Positions 50,687-59,819 of a stretch of 64,000 nt of DNA are shown here, one piece after another (the stretch's first letter is position 1; each line of letters starts with the position of its first letter). Source of the DNA: DASSFZ01 sp036514635 (GTDB lineage: Bacteria; Chloroflexota; Anaerolineae; Fen-1058); NCBI GenBank assembly GCA_036514635.1, contig DATBWU010000164.1, forward strand, positions 1-64,000. The letters are read 5' to 3'. The position numbers were made by a program, and so were the translations under genes. The notes under the pieces were generated by a model. That model ran no database searches. It was given only the letters and a program-made list of their open reading frames with translations, and had not been told where the DNA came from.

Positions 50687-52285
50687 ATGGACGAATCCAT
50701 TCGCATCCTGATCGTTGAAGATGTGCGCACCGACGCCGAACTGGCCGAACGGGAAATCCACAAGACGCTCCAGGCGTGCGTCTTCCGGCGGGTGGAAACG
50801 CGCGAGGATTATCTGGCGGCGCTGGAGACGTTCCAACCCGACCTCATCATCTCGGACTATCACCTGCCGCGTTTTGATGGCTTGACGGCGCTGAAACTGG
50901 CGCTGGAGCGCGCGCCACTCACGCCGGTCATCATCTGGACCGGCTCGATCAATGAAGACACCGCCGTCGAGTGCATGAAAGCGGGCGCGACGAACTACGT
51001 CATCAAGGAGCACATCAAGCGGCTGGGGCCGGCCGTGGTCCACGCGCTCGAGGAGCAACAACTGCGCCAGGAGCGCTTCTGGGCAGAGGAAGCCCTGCGC
51101 GAGAGCGAAGAGCGTTATCGCACGGTTTCTGAACTCACCTCCGATTTTGCCTACGCGCTGCGTATCGAGCCTGACGGTTCGTTTACACCCGAATGGATGA
51201 CGGAAGCCTTCAGCCGTATTACCGGCTACGACCTGGATGCCAGCATGGATGGCCGCGCGGCCTGGATGAGCATCCTCCACCCCGGCGATGGGGCGGTTGC
51301 ATTCCAACACCTGCAGGCCAACTTGTCCGGCAAGACGCACGTCGCGGAGTACCGAATCGTCGACAAGAGTGGGCAGGTGCACTGGGTGCGCGACTATGGA
51401 CGCCCGATATGGGATGCAACACAGAATCGCGTGACGCGAGTGATTGGAGCCGCGCAAGACATCACCGAGCGCAGGCAGGCCGAAGAAGCGGTGCGCCAGC
51501 TCAACGCCGAACTGGAGCAGCGTGTGCGCGAGCGCACCGCCCAGCTCGAAGCCGCGAACCAGGAGCTTGAAACAGCCAACGCACGGCTGGAAGCCCTCGG
51601 CCGCGTCAAGGATGAGTTTGTCTCAAACGTCTCGCACGAGCTGCGCACCCCCCTGGCGAACTTCAAGCTGTATCTGGGCTTATTGGCCCTCCGTCCTGAA
51701 AAGTACGACACCTACGTCGCTACGCTCGAACGCGAAACAACGCGATTGACGAACCTGGTCGAAGGATTGCTCGTTCTATCGCGCCTGGACCAGAATCGCC
51801 AGACCCTGAACCTCACGTCGCTTGATCTGAATGCGCTGATTAGGGAGTACGTAACCGACCGGTCGTCGCTCGCCGAAAGCAAAGGTCTGACTTTGGTGTT
51901 CAATCCAGAGACGGCATTGCCTGCCGTGCAAGCCGATCCGAATCTCCTGGGCCAGGCGTTAAGTATCTTGCTGACCAACGCGTTCAACTACACGCCGGCC
52001 GGTGGCCGGGTGACTGTGAGCGCGCAGGCCCGCCACTTCGACGGCCGACAATGGCTCGGATTCAGTCTCAGCGATACCGGTCCCGGCATCGCGCCGGAAG
52101 AGCAAGCCGAACTCTTCACGCGGTTCTTTCGAGGGAAAGCGGGGCGCGAGTCAGGCGTGCCGGGCACCGGCCTGGGGCTGGCGATTGTCAAGGAGATCGT
52201 CGAGCGACATCATGGCCGGGTCGCAGTCGAGAGCGAAGGCGTACCGGGAAAGGGCGCGACCTTCAGCATCTGGCTGCCTGCTTGA
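50687..52285 (+). CDS. Hybrid protein: receiver, PAS and histidine kinase
   Basis: A 532-residue protein with the receiver in front. REC (~1-125) has IRILIVEDVRTDAELAEREI, Asp57 in LIISDYHLPRFDG, and IKEH near the lysine. A PAS domain (~140-260, SELTSDFAYALRIEPDGSFT to VIGAAQDITERRQAEE) and a coiled linker precede HisKA (EFVSNVSHELRTPLANFKLY) and the ATPase domain (LTNAFNYTPAGGRV, LSDTGPGIAPEEQAELFTRF, TGLGLAIVKEIVERHHGR). No DNA-binding output. I chose the ATG at 50687 with GAGGAG seven bases upstream. It forms an operon with the kinase and receiver before it. Confidence 0.93.
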   Translation: MDESIRILIVEDVRTDAELAEREIHKTLQACVFRRVETREDYLAALETFQPDLIISDYHLPRFDGLTALKLALERAPLTPVIIWTGSINEDTAVECMKAGATNYVIKEHIKRLGPAVVHALEEQQLRQERFWAEEALRESEERYRTVSELTSDFAYALRIEPDGSFTPEWMTEAFSRITGYDLDASMDGRAAWMSILHPGDGAVAFQHLQANLSGKTHVAEYRIVDKSGQVHWVRDYGRPIWDATQNRVTRVIGAAQDITERRQAEEAVRQLNAELEQRVRERTAQLEAANQELETANARLEALGRVKDEFVSNVSHELRTPLANFKLYLGLLALRPEKYDTYVATLERETTRLTNLVEGLLVLSRLDQNRQTLNLTSLDLNALIREYVTDRSSLAESKGLTLVFNPETALPAVQADPNLLGQALSILLTNAFNYTPAGGRVTVSAQARHFDGRQWLGFSLSDTGPGIAPEEQAELFTRFFRGKAGRESGVPGTGLGLAIVKEIVERHHGRVAVESEGVPGKGATFSIWLPA

Positions 52286-53320
52286 GCACTCCCGCAGCGG
52301 CTCAGTCTGTGACCTTCGCCGAACAACAGGCTTGACCGTCGATAACGGCGAATCGCGGCAGCGCTACACGTTCGACCTGTCACCCCAAGCCGGAGTGCCG
52401 ATTTTAGTCGGCGTGGTTAAACAGGTTGACCCCACTCTCCGCTTGCCCATGTCGGCCACTGTGCGGCGGCGGGCTGCCAGGCGCGCTACGGGGGCAAGTG
52501 AGCCTGCACTCCGATGCTTACCGCTTGCGAGGACGCGCTTGGTGAGCGATAAACCCTCTTCGATCGATATACTAATTCTAACAAAATTGATTAACTAAAG
52601 TGTCAAATTCCATGATATTATCTGCAACAGACTGACATCAAGGATATTTGAACCACGGGAGGCTATCTAAGAGCTAGTCGATAAGATTGACAGGCTTTGC
52701 TTCGAACTTAGAAATCTGCTATGCCCGAGTAGTTACCCTTTCGCAAGGAGCGACATGTGCGCGACTTGCGGAAATGAAATACCAGCCGAGTTCCGCTCTC
52801 AACGTTCCTCGGCTGGTAGTGGTGAAGATAAGCGCATCATGTGCGCTCGTCTTCGTTATTAATTATACCAGAAATCTTCGCCATAATGCAATGGCTCAAA
52901 AGTTAAGAAATCGTTTCCGGCTTAGGGCCCAATCGCTGCCAATCATGTATCTCCTGCCCGACCAGAATGATCCTTGCGATGTTCGCCGTCTTCGCCCTGT
53001 GGGCGCTGCTGGCAAGCCTCGGGCTGTTGTTCCCCGACTCGCCCTCTGGCACTCAAGCGGAGGGGATGCGAGTTGACTCGAGCGCACCGCCGGTATTGCG
53101 TCTGCGTCGCTGCCGGCGCTTGCGCGCAGGTCTACCTCCATAGGGTATGGGTACACGCGCGACAACTACCGTGATGATCCCGCCTACGACGACTATCCGG
53201 TCATGAGCGTAGTGAAGGTAGTTGGTCTAGGTCACATGTCCTGATCATCAATGCCCGTCCGGATGCTGAGACGTAGGGGCTGGCGGGACGATCCTCAGGC
53301 ATGTAACGAGAGGCGACGCC
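52286..53320 (+). other. Gene-poor stretch with gene fragments
   Basis: About 1 kb without a convincing gene. The first part has a short hairpin (GCCGATTTTAGTCGGC near 52398) like those in the multi-hairpin repeats. From ~52560 to ~52960 the DNA turns clearly more AT-rich than its neighbours. At 52967 a frame reads MILAMFAVFALWALLASLGL with LFPDSPSG, a signal-peptide-like start, which ends without a domain at about 53143. A second frame from ~53090 has TSIGYGYTRDNYRDDPAYDD and stops at 53242. These look like scraps of secreted protein genes. The stretch marks the left border of the polysaccharide locus. Confidence 0.4.
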
Positions 53321-53443
53321 GTGCACGTCTTGATCCTGACCGACGGCGTGATGGCGCGCCATAGCCAAGTGGACCGGCAGAAAGCGGCTGCATGGCAGGT
53401 GTGCCTGGCTCTGGCATTAGCTTCGGAACGGCCGACACGATGA
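53321..53443 (+). CDS. Short frame coupled to the first polysaccharide-locus kinase
   Basis: A 40-residue frame from GTG at 53321, with GAGAGG seven bases upstream. Its TGA overlaps the ATG of the next gene (ATGA at 53440-53443), which suggests translational coupling. It begins MHVLILTDGVMARHSQVDRQ. VLILTDG...RHS resembles the first strand of a GT4 glycosyltransferase (ILTDGxPPxxxGGMQRHS), so it may be the stub of a glycosyltransferase with an internal deletion. It may also be just a leader peptide. Low confidence in function. Confidence 0.35.
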   Translation: MHVLILTDGVMARHSQVDRQKAAAWQVCLALALASERPTR

Positions 53444-54933
53444 TAGTGGCTAAGGATAGCGTTACAAAAGGGCAGTCAACTTGTGGTCTCGTCTACCAGC
53501 TCTGCCAGATCTTGAAGGCAGAAGGTGTCGTCTATTGCCATTGGAAGAGCAATGTCGCACTCGATCGTTCAGCCAGAGGCGACGCCGATCTCGATCTCCT
53601 GGTCAGTCGCGCTAGTGTGAGGCAGTTCACGGACATTCTGTATCGGTTGGGTTTTAAGGAAGCGCGGGCGTTGTCGAGACAAAAGATGCCAGGTGTTCTG
53701 GATTACTACGGGTACGATGAGGCGGTCGATCAGCTCATTCACGTTCACGCCCATTATCAGCTCATACTGGGCGACGACATGACGAAGAATTACCGACTTC
53801 CTATCGAGAGGCCGTTCCTTGAATCGGCGGCTCAAGGCGACTTGTTCAAGATCCCTGCACCTGAATTCGAACTTATCGTGTTCGTGATTCGGATGGTGCT
53901 GAAACATTCAACCTGGGATGCTATTCTGAGCGGACAGGGAGCCTTGCCCACTGCGGCGCGGCGAGAGCTGGAGTACTTGCGAGCACAGGTTAACCCAGGC
54001 CGCATGTACGACATCTTGCGGGAACACTTGCCCTGTATCGATGCGTCACTGTTCGATCGCTGCCTGCAGTCGTTACAACCGGATTGTCTGCTTTGGACTC
54101 GCGTCAAGACGGGACAGCAGCTTCAGGGCGCGTTAAAGGCTCATGCGCGCCGATCATACGTTTCCGATGTTGGTTTGAAGTTCGGGCGTCGGGTTACTGG
54201 GCTGATTCGACATCGAATTTTGGGGCGGCGGAGTAAAAGACGTCTGGCGAGCGGCGGCGCGATCATCGCCCTCGTCGGGGGAGATGGCGCTGGCAAGTCA
54301 ACGGCCGTCAAGAATGTCTACGCCTGGCTTTCAACCTTCGACACGATCAAAGTGCATATGGGTAAACCGCCCCAGTCATTAGCGACTTTCGCTGTTAGAG
54401 GAATATCGAAGGTCACCAGCTGGCTTGGCATATTGCTGAAGCGGAATTGGTCTGTTCAAGCTGGAGCGGAGGCCGGGTCCTCTGCATTCTTCAAATACCT
54501 TTGGTTATTGCGACGTGTTCTGATAGCCCGTGACCGTTATCGGACTTACGCCAGGGCGCGCCGTTTCGCGACAAATGGCGGACTGGTGGTCTGCGATCGG
54601 TATCCCGTCCCTGAAGTCAAATTGATGGATGGGCCGCAATCTGACCGCGTAAACAAGACCGGTCAGACGAATCGACTTGTCGAGTCTTTGATCCAGTCGG
54701 AAAAGAGATACTATCAGCAAATGATGCCCCCCGACCTGCTGATCGTGTTGCGAATCGACCCCGAGATTGCTGTTCAACGCCGGGCGGATGAGGAAGCAGC
54801 CTTTATTCGAGCGCGTTGCCGGGAGATATGGGAGATAGGCTGGGGGCATACGCGCGCCCACGTTATTGATGCCAGCCGATCAATAGCAGATGTGCTGTCT
54901 GATATGAAGTCTCTGGTATGGACACATCTCTAA
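53440..54933 (+). CDS. Nucleotidyltransferase-like / thymidylate-kinase-like fusion protein (copy 1)
   Basis: A 497-residue two-domain protein. The N-terminal half has VYCHWKSN at residue ~32, then GDADLDLLV (~48) with the DxD of a nucleotidyltransferase-like fold, and EFELIVFVIRMVLKHSTWD. The C-terminal half is a P-loop kinase: LVGGDGAGKSTAVKNVYAWL (~277), KVHMGKPP, GLVVCDRYPVPE with the DR motif, and PPDLLIVLRIDPEIAVQRR, as in thymidylate kinases. I chose ATG 53440 because it overlaps the stop of the short frame upstream and gives the same N-terminal length as copy 2. It probably phosphorylates or activates a precursor for the surface polysaccharide, but no substrate can be named. Confidence 0.88.
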   Translation: MIVAKDSVTKGQSTCGLVYQLCQILKAEGVVYCHWKSNVALDRSARGDADLDLLVSRASVRQFTDILYRLGFKEARALSRQKMPGVLDYYGYDEAVDQLIHVHAHYQLILGDDMTKNYRLPIERPFLESAAQGDLFKIPAPEFELIVFVIRMVLKHSTWDAILSGQGALPTAARRELEYLRAQVNPGRMYDILREHLPCIDASLFDRCLQSLQPDCLLWTRVKTGQQLQGALKAHARRSYVSDVGLKFGRRVTGLIRHRILGRRSKRRLASGGAIIALVGGDGAGKSTAVKNVYAWLSTFDTIKVHMGKPPQSLATFAVRGISKVTSWLGILLKRNWSVQAGAEAGSSAFFKYLWLLRRVLIARDRYRTYARARRFATNGGLVVCDRYPVPEVKLMDGPQSDRVNKTGQTNRLVESLIQSEKRYYQQMMPPDLLIVLRIDPEIAVQRRADEEAAFIRARCREIWEIGWGHTRAHVIDASRSIADVLSDMKSLVWTHL

Positions 54934-55649
54934 CGCAAGTTTCAGCTGAAAACGCGTTTGCGGAGAGATTACCGCTCATCGCGGAAGTCGTCGGCCCGGC
55001 GGGCGCAGGCAAGACCACGCTTGTGCTGGCCCTGAGCCAACGCAATGAAAGAATCCGGACGGTGTTTAGCCTCCGCAGAGTAAGGTACATTCCGTCCTTC
55101 GTCGGTCACGCTTTTTCGCTGCTGCCAACGTTTCTTCGCCAGTCCCGAAATGGCAGCGGGTTTACCTGGCAAGAGATAAGGCTGATGACACATCTCGAGG
55201 CGATGCAGCATGCTTTTGGGCGAACGGCGCCGAATTATCGCGGGGTGACGATTCTGGATCAAGGGCCAGTCTATATGCTGGCTCGGCTGCATAGTTTTGG
55301 TTTCGGGAACGTGAGGGGCCGGAGCCTTGCGCAATGGTGGAGTGATCTACTCGACCGATGGGCGGCTAATTTGGATATGCTCATTTGGCTTGATGCATCG
55401 GACATGACCCTGGTGGACCGTATTCACGCACGCGGCAAGTGGCACTCTGTAAAGGAGAAACCTGAGCAAGAGGCACTTCAATTCCTGGCGGGTTTCCGCG
55501 CATCTTGTGAGCAGATCATCGCTCGATTGACGGCTCACGGCGGCCCGAGGGTGCTTTATTTCAATACCGATCGGGAAGCGCCGGATCAGATTGTGGCTGA
55601 GATTCTGGCTGAATTTGATTCAAAAAGAGTATGGGGTAGGCGAGCGTAG
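54918..55649 (+). CDS. P-loop kinase-like protein of the polysaccharide locus (copy A)
   Basis: A 243-residue protein overlapping the previous gene by 16 bases. Walker A EVVGPAGAGKTTLVLALS is at residues ~23-40. GVTILDQGPVYMLARLHSFG is the DQGP form of Walker B, as in small kinases, and LDMLIWLDASDMTLVDRIHA resembles a kinase lid region with a conserved Arg. It looks like a nucleoside-kinase-like or adenylylsulfate-kinase-like fold, with no family I can name. The last residues (WGRRA) are encoded by the left arm of a palindromic repeat. Its overlap with the fusion gene suggests that the two products act together. Confidence 0.8.
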   Translation: MDTSLTQVSAENAFAERLPLIAEVVGPAGAGKTTLVLALSQRNERIRTVFSLRRVRYIPSFVGHAFSLLPTFLRQSRNGSGFTWQEIRLMTHLEAMQHAFGRTAPNYRGVTILDQGPVYMLARLHSFGFGNVRGRSLAQWWSDLLDRWAANLDMLIWLDASDMTLVDRIHARGKWHSVKEKPEQEALQFLAGFRASCEQIIARLTAHGGPRVLYFNTDREAPDQIVAEILAEFDSKRVWGRRA

Positions 55650-55715
55650 CGTGCGACGAAGCAATTCCTCGCTGACCGCCGCAGAGATTGCTTCGCAAAA
55701 AGCGCTCGCCATGAC
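55637..55715. repeat. Palindromic repeat at the end of copy A
   Basis: GGCGAGCG (55639) and CGCTCGCC (55703), plus CGAAGCAAT (55657) and ATTGCTTCG (55687), form a hairpin that contains the stop codon of the kinase-like gene. It recalls the 'gctgagcgaagcgaagcat' family at 14167. Confidence 0.65.
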
Positions 55716-55738
55716 GAATCTAACATAGTCGAACGATT

Positions 55739-57310
55739 ATGCTCAAGACATTGCCCAACATCAAAACTTTATCCAGGTATCTCTCCGGCGAGAGTCTGAC
55801 CCAGAAAGCTTCTCTAAACGCGCTGGCCGCAGCCCTGGACTATGGGGCGCGATTAGTGACGGGCTTTCTGCTGAACCCTTTGCTGCTGGCCGGATTGGGC
55901 AATTATCTGTATGGCGCGTGGCAGGTGCTGGTGCGCTTGATCGGGTACATCTCAGCCGCAAGTGGCCGCCCGACTCAGACTCTCAAATGGACCATCGCGA
56001 ATCAGCAGGCCTCGACCAATTACGAAGAGAAGCGCCGAAATGTCGGCAGCGCCATCGTTGTCTGGTTTCGGTTCCTGCCGATCCTTGCGGCAATTGGAGG
56101 ATTACTCGCTTGGTTTGCACCTGACTGGCTCAATGCACCGGCGGAATTCGTCTGGTTCGTGCGCTTGGCCGCGGGGGTGCTTGTAGTAGACCTGATTGTG
56201 ACCAATTTGGTTGATGTGCCGGAGTCGGTGCTACGGGGTGAAAACCTGGGATACAAGCGCATGGGCCTTACCACACTCCTGGTGTTCGTGCAAGGGGGAG
56301 TGATTGCTGCGGCTGTGTACTTTAAGACGGGCATTATCGGCGTGGCCGTGGCTGTGCTTCTGGATACCGTATTGACCGGTGTGTTATTTCTGTACATCGT
56401 CCGTTCCTACGTCCCCTGGTTCGGCATTGCCAGGCCCTCAGCTGCAGCGGTGCACCGTTTTTTTGGGCTAAGCTGGTGGTTTCTGATCTGGCGACTGATC
56501 ATGCAACTGATGATGGCCAGCGACGTGGTCGTGCTGGGTATGCTCGACTCGGTTGAGAAAGTGACAACCTATACACTCACAAAGTATGTCCCGGAAGCGC
56601 TGATCAGTTTGGTGGCCATTGTGGTGAGCGGGGTCACGCCTGGGCTGGGCGGCATGATCGGGGCCGGAAAGTTGGCAAAGGCAGCGCATATACGAAGCGA
56701 GATTATGGCGGCAACGTGGCTTATCGCGACTGCTGCGGGAACGACGATGCTGTTGTGGAGTCGTGCGTTTGTTCAGCTGTGGGTGGGGGCAGAGTACCAT
56801 GCGGGGTCCATATCCACCTTGTTCATCATGTTGATGATGATGCAGTTCGTTCTCATTCGGAACGATGCCACGTTCATCGATCTGACGCTTAACTTGCGCC
56901 GCAAAGTGCTCATAGGCATAGTATCGGCGGCTATATCTCTCGTCTTGGCTGGAGTCTTGGTGGGGCACTTCAATCTGGGCATCATCGGTCTGTGCTTGGG
57001 GCTCATGGCGGGTCGTTCCATTCTCAGCCTGGGCTACCCCTGGCTCATTGGACGGTTGCTTGGAGTTTCGTTCGCTTCTCAGCTCAAGAGCGGGCTCAGG
57101 CCCGCATTCGTCACGGCTGTTTTCTTCGCATTCACGCTAGGCGTAAGCGACCTGTTGGCCGCGGACAATTGGATTGACCTTATTCTCTCGGCCGGGGTGA
57201 CGGTGGTCTTGGCGTCGCTACTGGCATTCTACGCCGGCTTAACGGGTGATCAGCGCAAGCGTGTGTTGCATCGAGTACAAGCAGTCACGCGGCCCGCTGC
57301 GACAGATTGA
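55739..57310 (+). CDS. Polysaccharide flippase, Wzx/MOP family
   Basis: A 523-residue integral membrane protein with about twelve to fourteen hydrophobic segments spread over its length. LNALAAALDYGARLVTGFLL followed by NPLLLAGLGNYLYGAWQVL is the usual first repeat of polysaccharide exporters of the MOP superfamily, and later SWWFLIWRLIMQLMMASDVV and LRNDATFIDL-like segments match the second half. It would flip undecaprenyl-linked repeat units to the outer side of the membrane. No clear ribosome site before the ATG at 55739. It lies in one direction with the polymerase and glycosyltransferase genes. Confidence 0.9.
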   Translation: MLKTLPNIKTLSRYLSGESLTQKASLNALAAALDYGARLVTGFLLNPLLLAGLGNYLYGAWQVLVRLIGYISAASGRPTQTLKWTIANQQASTNYEEKRRNVGSAIVVWFRFLPILAAIGGLLAWFAPDWLNAPAEFVWFVRLAAGVLVVDLIVTNLVDVPESVLRGENLGYKRMGLTTLLVFVQGGVIAAAVYFKTGIIGVAVAVLLDTVLTGVLFLYIVRSYVPWFGIARPSAAAVHRFFGLSWWFLIWRLIMQLMMASDVVVLGMLDSVEKVTTYTLTKYVPEALISLVAIVVSGVTPGLGGMIGAGKLAKAAHIRSEIMAATWLIATAAGTTMLLWSRAFVQLWVGAEYHAGSISTLFIMLMMMQFVLIRNDATFIDLTLNLRRKVLIGIVSAAISLVLAGVLVGHFNLGIIGLCLGLMAGRSILSLGYPWLIGRLLGVSFASQLKSGLRPAFVTAVFFAFTLGVSDLLAADNWIDLILSAGVTVVLASLLAFYAGLTGDQRKRVLHRVQAVTRPAATD

Positions 57311-57322
57311 GGCACACCCACA

Positions 57323-58630
57323 ATGCAGACTTACTTCAATCCTTCATCTTCAAGCGTCGGCTCGCGCCATCCCGCCCTCGATCCGGTGAATGTGCTGTTT
57401 CTGATTGGCGCATTCTTAGCCCCTTGGGATTTGAGCTTAGGCGGGAGCGGCTTCACGGCCTACGATGTTGTGCTGGTGGTTGTGGCGTTCATGATGCTCG
57501 CTACTCGTCGACGATGGCAGTTCTTATCCTTCCAATTCACAGCGGCAGTCTATGTGTTTATCCTGTTCGCCGTGTTAAGTACATTTCGTGCGCCTCAGCC
57601 AGTCGAATCATTGACCCAGATTGTGCAGTTCATCTTCATTTTCTTTGTCCAGATTCCGATCATTTTCACTTTAGTCAAATCTCAATGGCTGTTCCGCATG
57701 AGCCTGCTCATGTTTGTGAGCGGGATGTTGGTAGGAGTGATCTCGTCTCTTGCTGTTGAACGTTTTCAGGGCGCAGGGCGTACGCTCGCATTTTACAGCG
57801 AAAATCCTAATCGGCTCGGCTATACGACCGCGTACTTTCTTCCGTTTGTGCTGCATCTATTGTTCGAGGCCTGGCGCACGAGGCGCACGCTAGCCGTTAT
57901 TCTGGCATCGGGCGCGCTCCTGCTCATGATCTGGGCGCTGCTTGCCTCCGGTTCGCGCAGTGCGACAGTAGGGACGCTGGTCACGGCCGTGGTCTTTCTA
58001 ACCTTTTATCGTGGGTTCGAGATCAATCTGAAAACCATGCTTCGATTGCTCTTGGTTGTGGCGGTAATCGGATTGGTGAGTTACTGGTTCTATCAGTCTG
58101 ATTTCTTTCCGGCCACGCTGCGCCACCGCATCGAACGCACGCTGATGCAGGAGGCCAGCCTGACTCGGGATCGAACGAGCCTGGCTGAAGCGGGTTGGCT
58201 CGCCTTTCTGGATTCGCCTTTCATCGGCGTGGGGTTCGATAACTTTCGATACGTGGCCGGCCAATACGTGTTTATGACCCATCAACTCCCACACAACATG
58301 TGGCTCCAGTTCCTGGCGCAAATCGGCCTTGTTGGAACCTTGGCGTTTTTTGCCCTGCTCGTGCGCTGGTTCGTGCCGATGTTCCGGGCGCAAGGCGCGA
58401 TCGAAGATCGTTCGCAGCGCGAGCTGATGTGGGCGTTTATCGCCTCTATGATCGGGATCATTACGATCTACATGTTTGTGCCGTTGATGATCCAGCGACA
58501 ATACTGGTTGATCTACGGACTGGGGCTGGTGCTGGCGAACGGCTTGCGCGAAGGGCAAGCACGGAGCATGCCAGAGTCGCATCAGCTTCCGGGGATTCTT
58601 TCCCGGCAGGGCACGGCCTTGAGCGCCTGA
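57323..58630 (+). CDS. O-antigen ligase/polymerase-like membrane protein (Wzy_C)
   Basis: A 435-residue membrane protein with ten to twelve helices. LLMIWALLASGSRSATVGTL is the usual arginine-containing helix end, and the large external loop with RTSLAEAGWLAFLDSPFIGV, GFDNFR and QLPHNMWLQFLAQIGLVGTL carries the conserved GxGxxxF and PHN motifs of Wzy/WaaL proteins. It probably polymerises repeat units or ligates the glycan to its acceptor; the two are not separable from sequence. It begins 12 bases after the flippase gene with GAGG ahead. The LCP protein at 20.9-22.3 kb could do the final attachment to the wall, if it is a Gram-positive-type envelope. Confidence 0.88.
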   Translation: MQTYFNPSSSSVGSRHPALDPVNVLFLIGAFLAPWDLSLGGSGFTAYDVVLVVVAFMMLATRRRWQFLSFQFTAAVYVFILFAVLSTFRAPQPVESLTQIVQFIFIFFVQIPIIFTLVKSQWLFRMSLLMFVSGMLVGVISSLAVERFQGAGRTLAFYSENPNRLGYTTAYFLPFVLHLLFEAWRTRRTLAVILASGALLLMIWALLASGSRSATVGTLVTAVVFLTFYRGFEINLKTMLRLLLVVAVIGLVSYWFYQSDFFPATLRHRIERTLMQEASLTRDRTSLAEAGWLAFLDSPFIGVGFDNFRYVAGQYVFMTHQLPHNMWLQFLAQIGLVGTLAFFALLVRWFVPMFRAQGAIEDRSQRELMWAFIASMIGIITIYMFVPLMIQRQYWLIYGLGLVLANGLREGQARSMPESHQLPGILSRQGTALSA

Positions 58631-58675
58631 ACTATCCTCCCAACTCGCCGGGGCCTGCAACGGAAAAGGGATTCG

Positions 58676-59803
58676 ATGCAAGAAGGAAATTCGCCGAGTA
58701 TGTCCAATAAGCCGAAGGAGCGCCTGGCTGTGTTGCAAATCCTGCTCTCGATAACCGAGACCAGTGGTGCATACAATCAGCATTGTCTTGCAATGCCTGA
58801 TAAGCGTGACATTACGATATGCACCTACTTCAGACCGAGCATGGCCGTCCCCAAAGAACTCACCTTGCTTGCGGGCGATAACTCGCTTATCGGCTTCTTG
58901 CGTACCCTGAAAGCGGCCCTGGCCGAGAAAAAATTCGACATCATCCATGCTCACTCGCCGCATGTGGGGTTTTTGTTCGTGGTGTTCGACCTGCCGAGGC
59001 TGCGGAAATTCAAGCGCAGCACAGTCTATAACGTGCAAAACTCATATCAGAACTACAAACTGAGAAACAAGTTGCTGATGATTCCGGTCTTCGCTTATTT
59101 TCAACGAGTGGTTTGTTGCAGCCAGGCCTGTCTTGAGAGCTTTCCGCGCTTCTACAAATGGTTGGCCGGTGACAGGCTTTGCGTCATTCCCAATGGGCTG
59201 GATGTGGATCGGGTCGATCGGATCATGGCCTATTCACCGCGGCTTCATCAGAATGGTACCTTTATCGTGGCCTCGGTAGGACGGCTGATCGAGATCAAGA
59301 ATCCTTTTGCCATCTTAAGCGCATTTCAGCAAAGCGATGATCAACTCAGCCGCTTGATGTTTATCGGCGAAGGACATTTGCGCGACTCGCTCGCGACGGA
59401 AATCGAAGCCCGTGGCCTGTGCGAACGGGTCGAGCTGACGGGGTTGATACCAAGAGACAAGGTCTTCGAGAACTTGAGTAAAGCGGATGTCGTCGTTTCT
59501 GCTTCTCGGGGGGAAGGGCTGCCGGTGGCTGTGATCGAGGCGATGGCCTGCCGCTGCCCGGTGATTCTGTCTGATATAGAACCCCATCGAGAGATTGCGG
59601 CCGGCGCCGACTTTATTCCTCTCATTCATCCCGATGACGTCTCCGGATTTGCTCGAGGCATCGAGAGGTTTAGACAGATGTCAGCCTCGGAGAGAGCAGA
59701 GATCGGCGAGAAATGCAGAAGACTCGCCGAGGAGCGCTATGGCCTGACGGCGATGCACAGGGGATACCAAGAAGTCTATACCCAAGTGCTTGGCAAACAT
59801 TGA
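58676..59803 (+). CDS. GT4 family glycosyltransferase
   Basis: A 375-residue GT-B enzyme. The N-terminal domain has FDIIHAHSPHVGFLFVVFDL and VVCCSQACLESFPRFYKWL, with VIPNGLDVDRVDR at the domain link. The C-terminal domain has VASVGRLIEIKNPFAILSAF, LMFIGEGHLRDSLATEIEAR, VELTGLIPRDKVFENLSKAD and the EX7E motif in SRGEGLPVAVIEAMACRCPV. It transfers a sugar from a nucleotide donor, keeping its configuration, to the lipid-linked precursor in the cytoplasm. AAAAGGG lies five bases before the ATG at 58676. It is the only full glycosyltransferase gene in the window, so the repeat unit must also need enzymes from elsewhere. Confidence 0.93.
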   Translation: MQEGNSPSMSNKPKERLAVLQILLSITETSGAYNQHCLAMPDKRDITICTYFRPSMAVPKELTLLAGDNSLIGFLRTLKAALAEKKFDIIHAHSPHVGFLFVVFDLPRLRKFKRSTVYNVQNSYQNYKLRNKLLMIPVFAYFQRVVCCSQACLESFPRFYKWLAGDRLCVIPNGLDVDRVDRIMAYSPRLHQNGTFIVASVGRLIEIKNPFAILSAFQQSDDQLSRLMFIGEGHLRDSLATEIEARGLCERVELTGLIPRDKVFENLSKADVVVSASRGEGLPVAVIEAMACRCPVILSDIEPHREIAAGADFIPLIHPDDVSGFARGIERFRQMSASERAEIGEKCRRLAEERYGLTAMHRGYQEVYTQVLGKH

Positions 59804-59819
59804 CACGGGGAGCCTTCAC

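Noticed and set aside
52687..53076. Plus-strand open frame of 129 codons
   Set aside because: It spans a sharp change in base composition, has no ribosome site, no recognisable domain, and overlaps a better signal-peptide-like frame.
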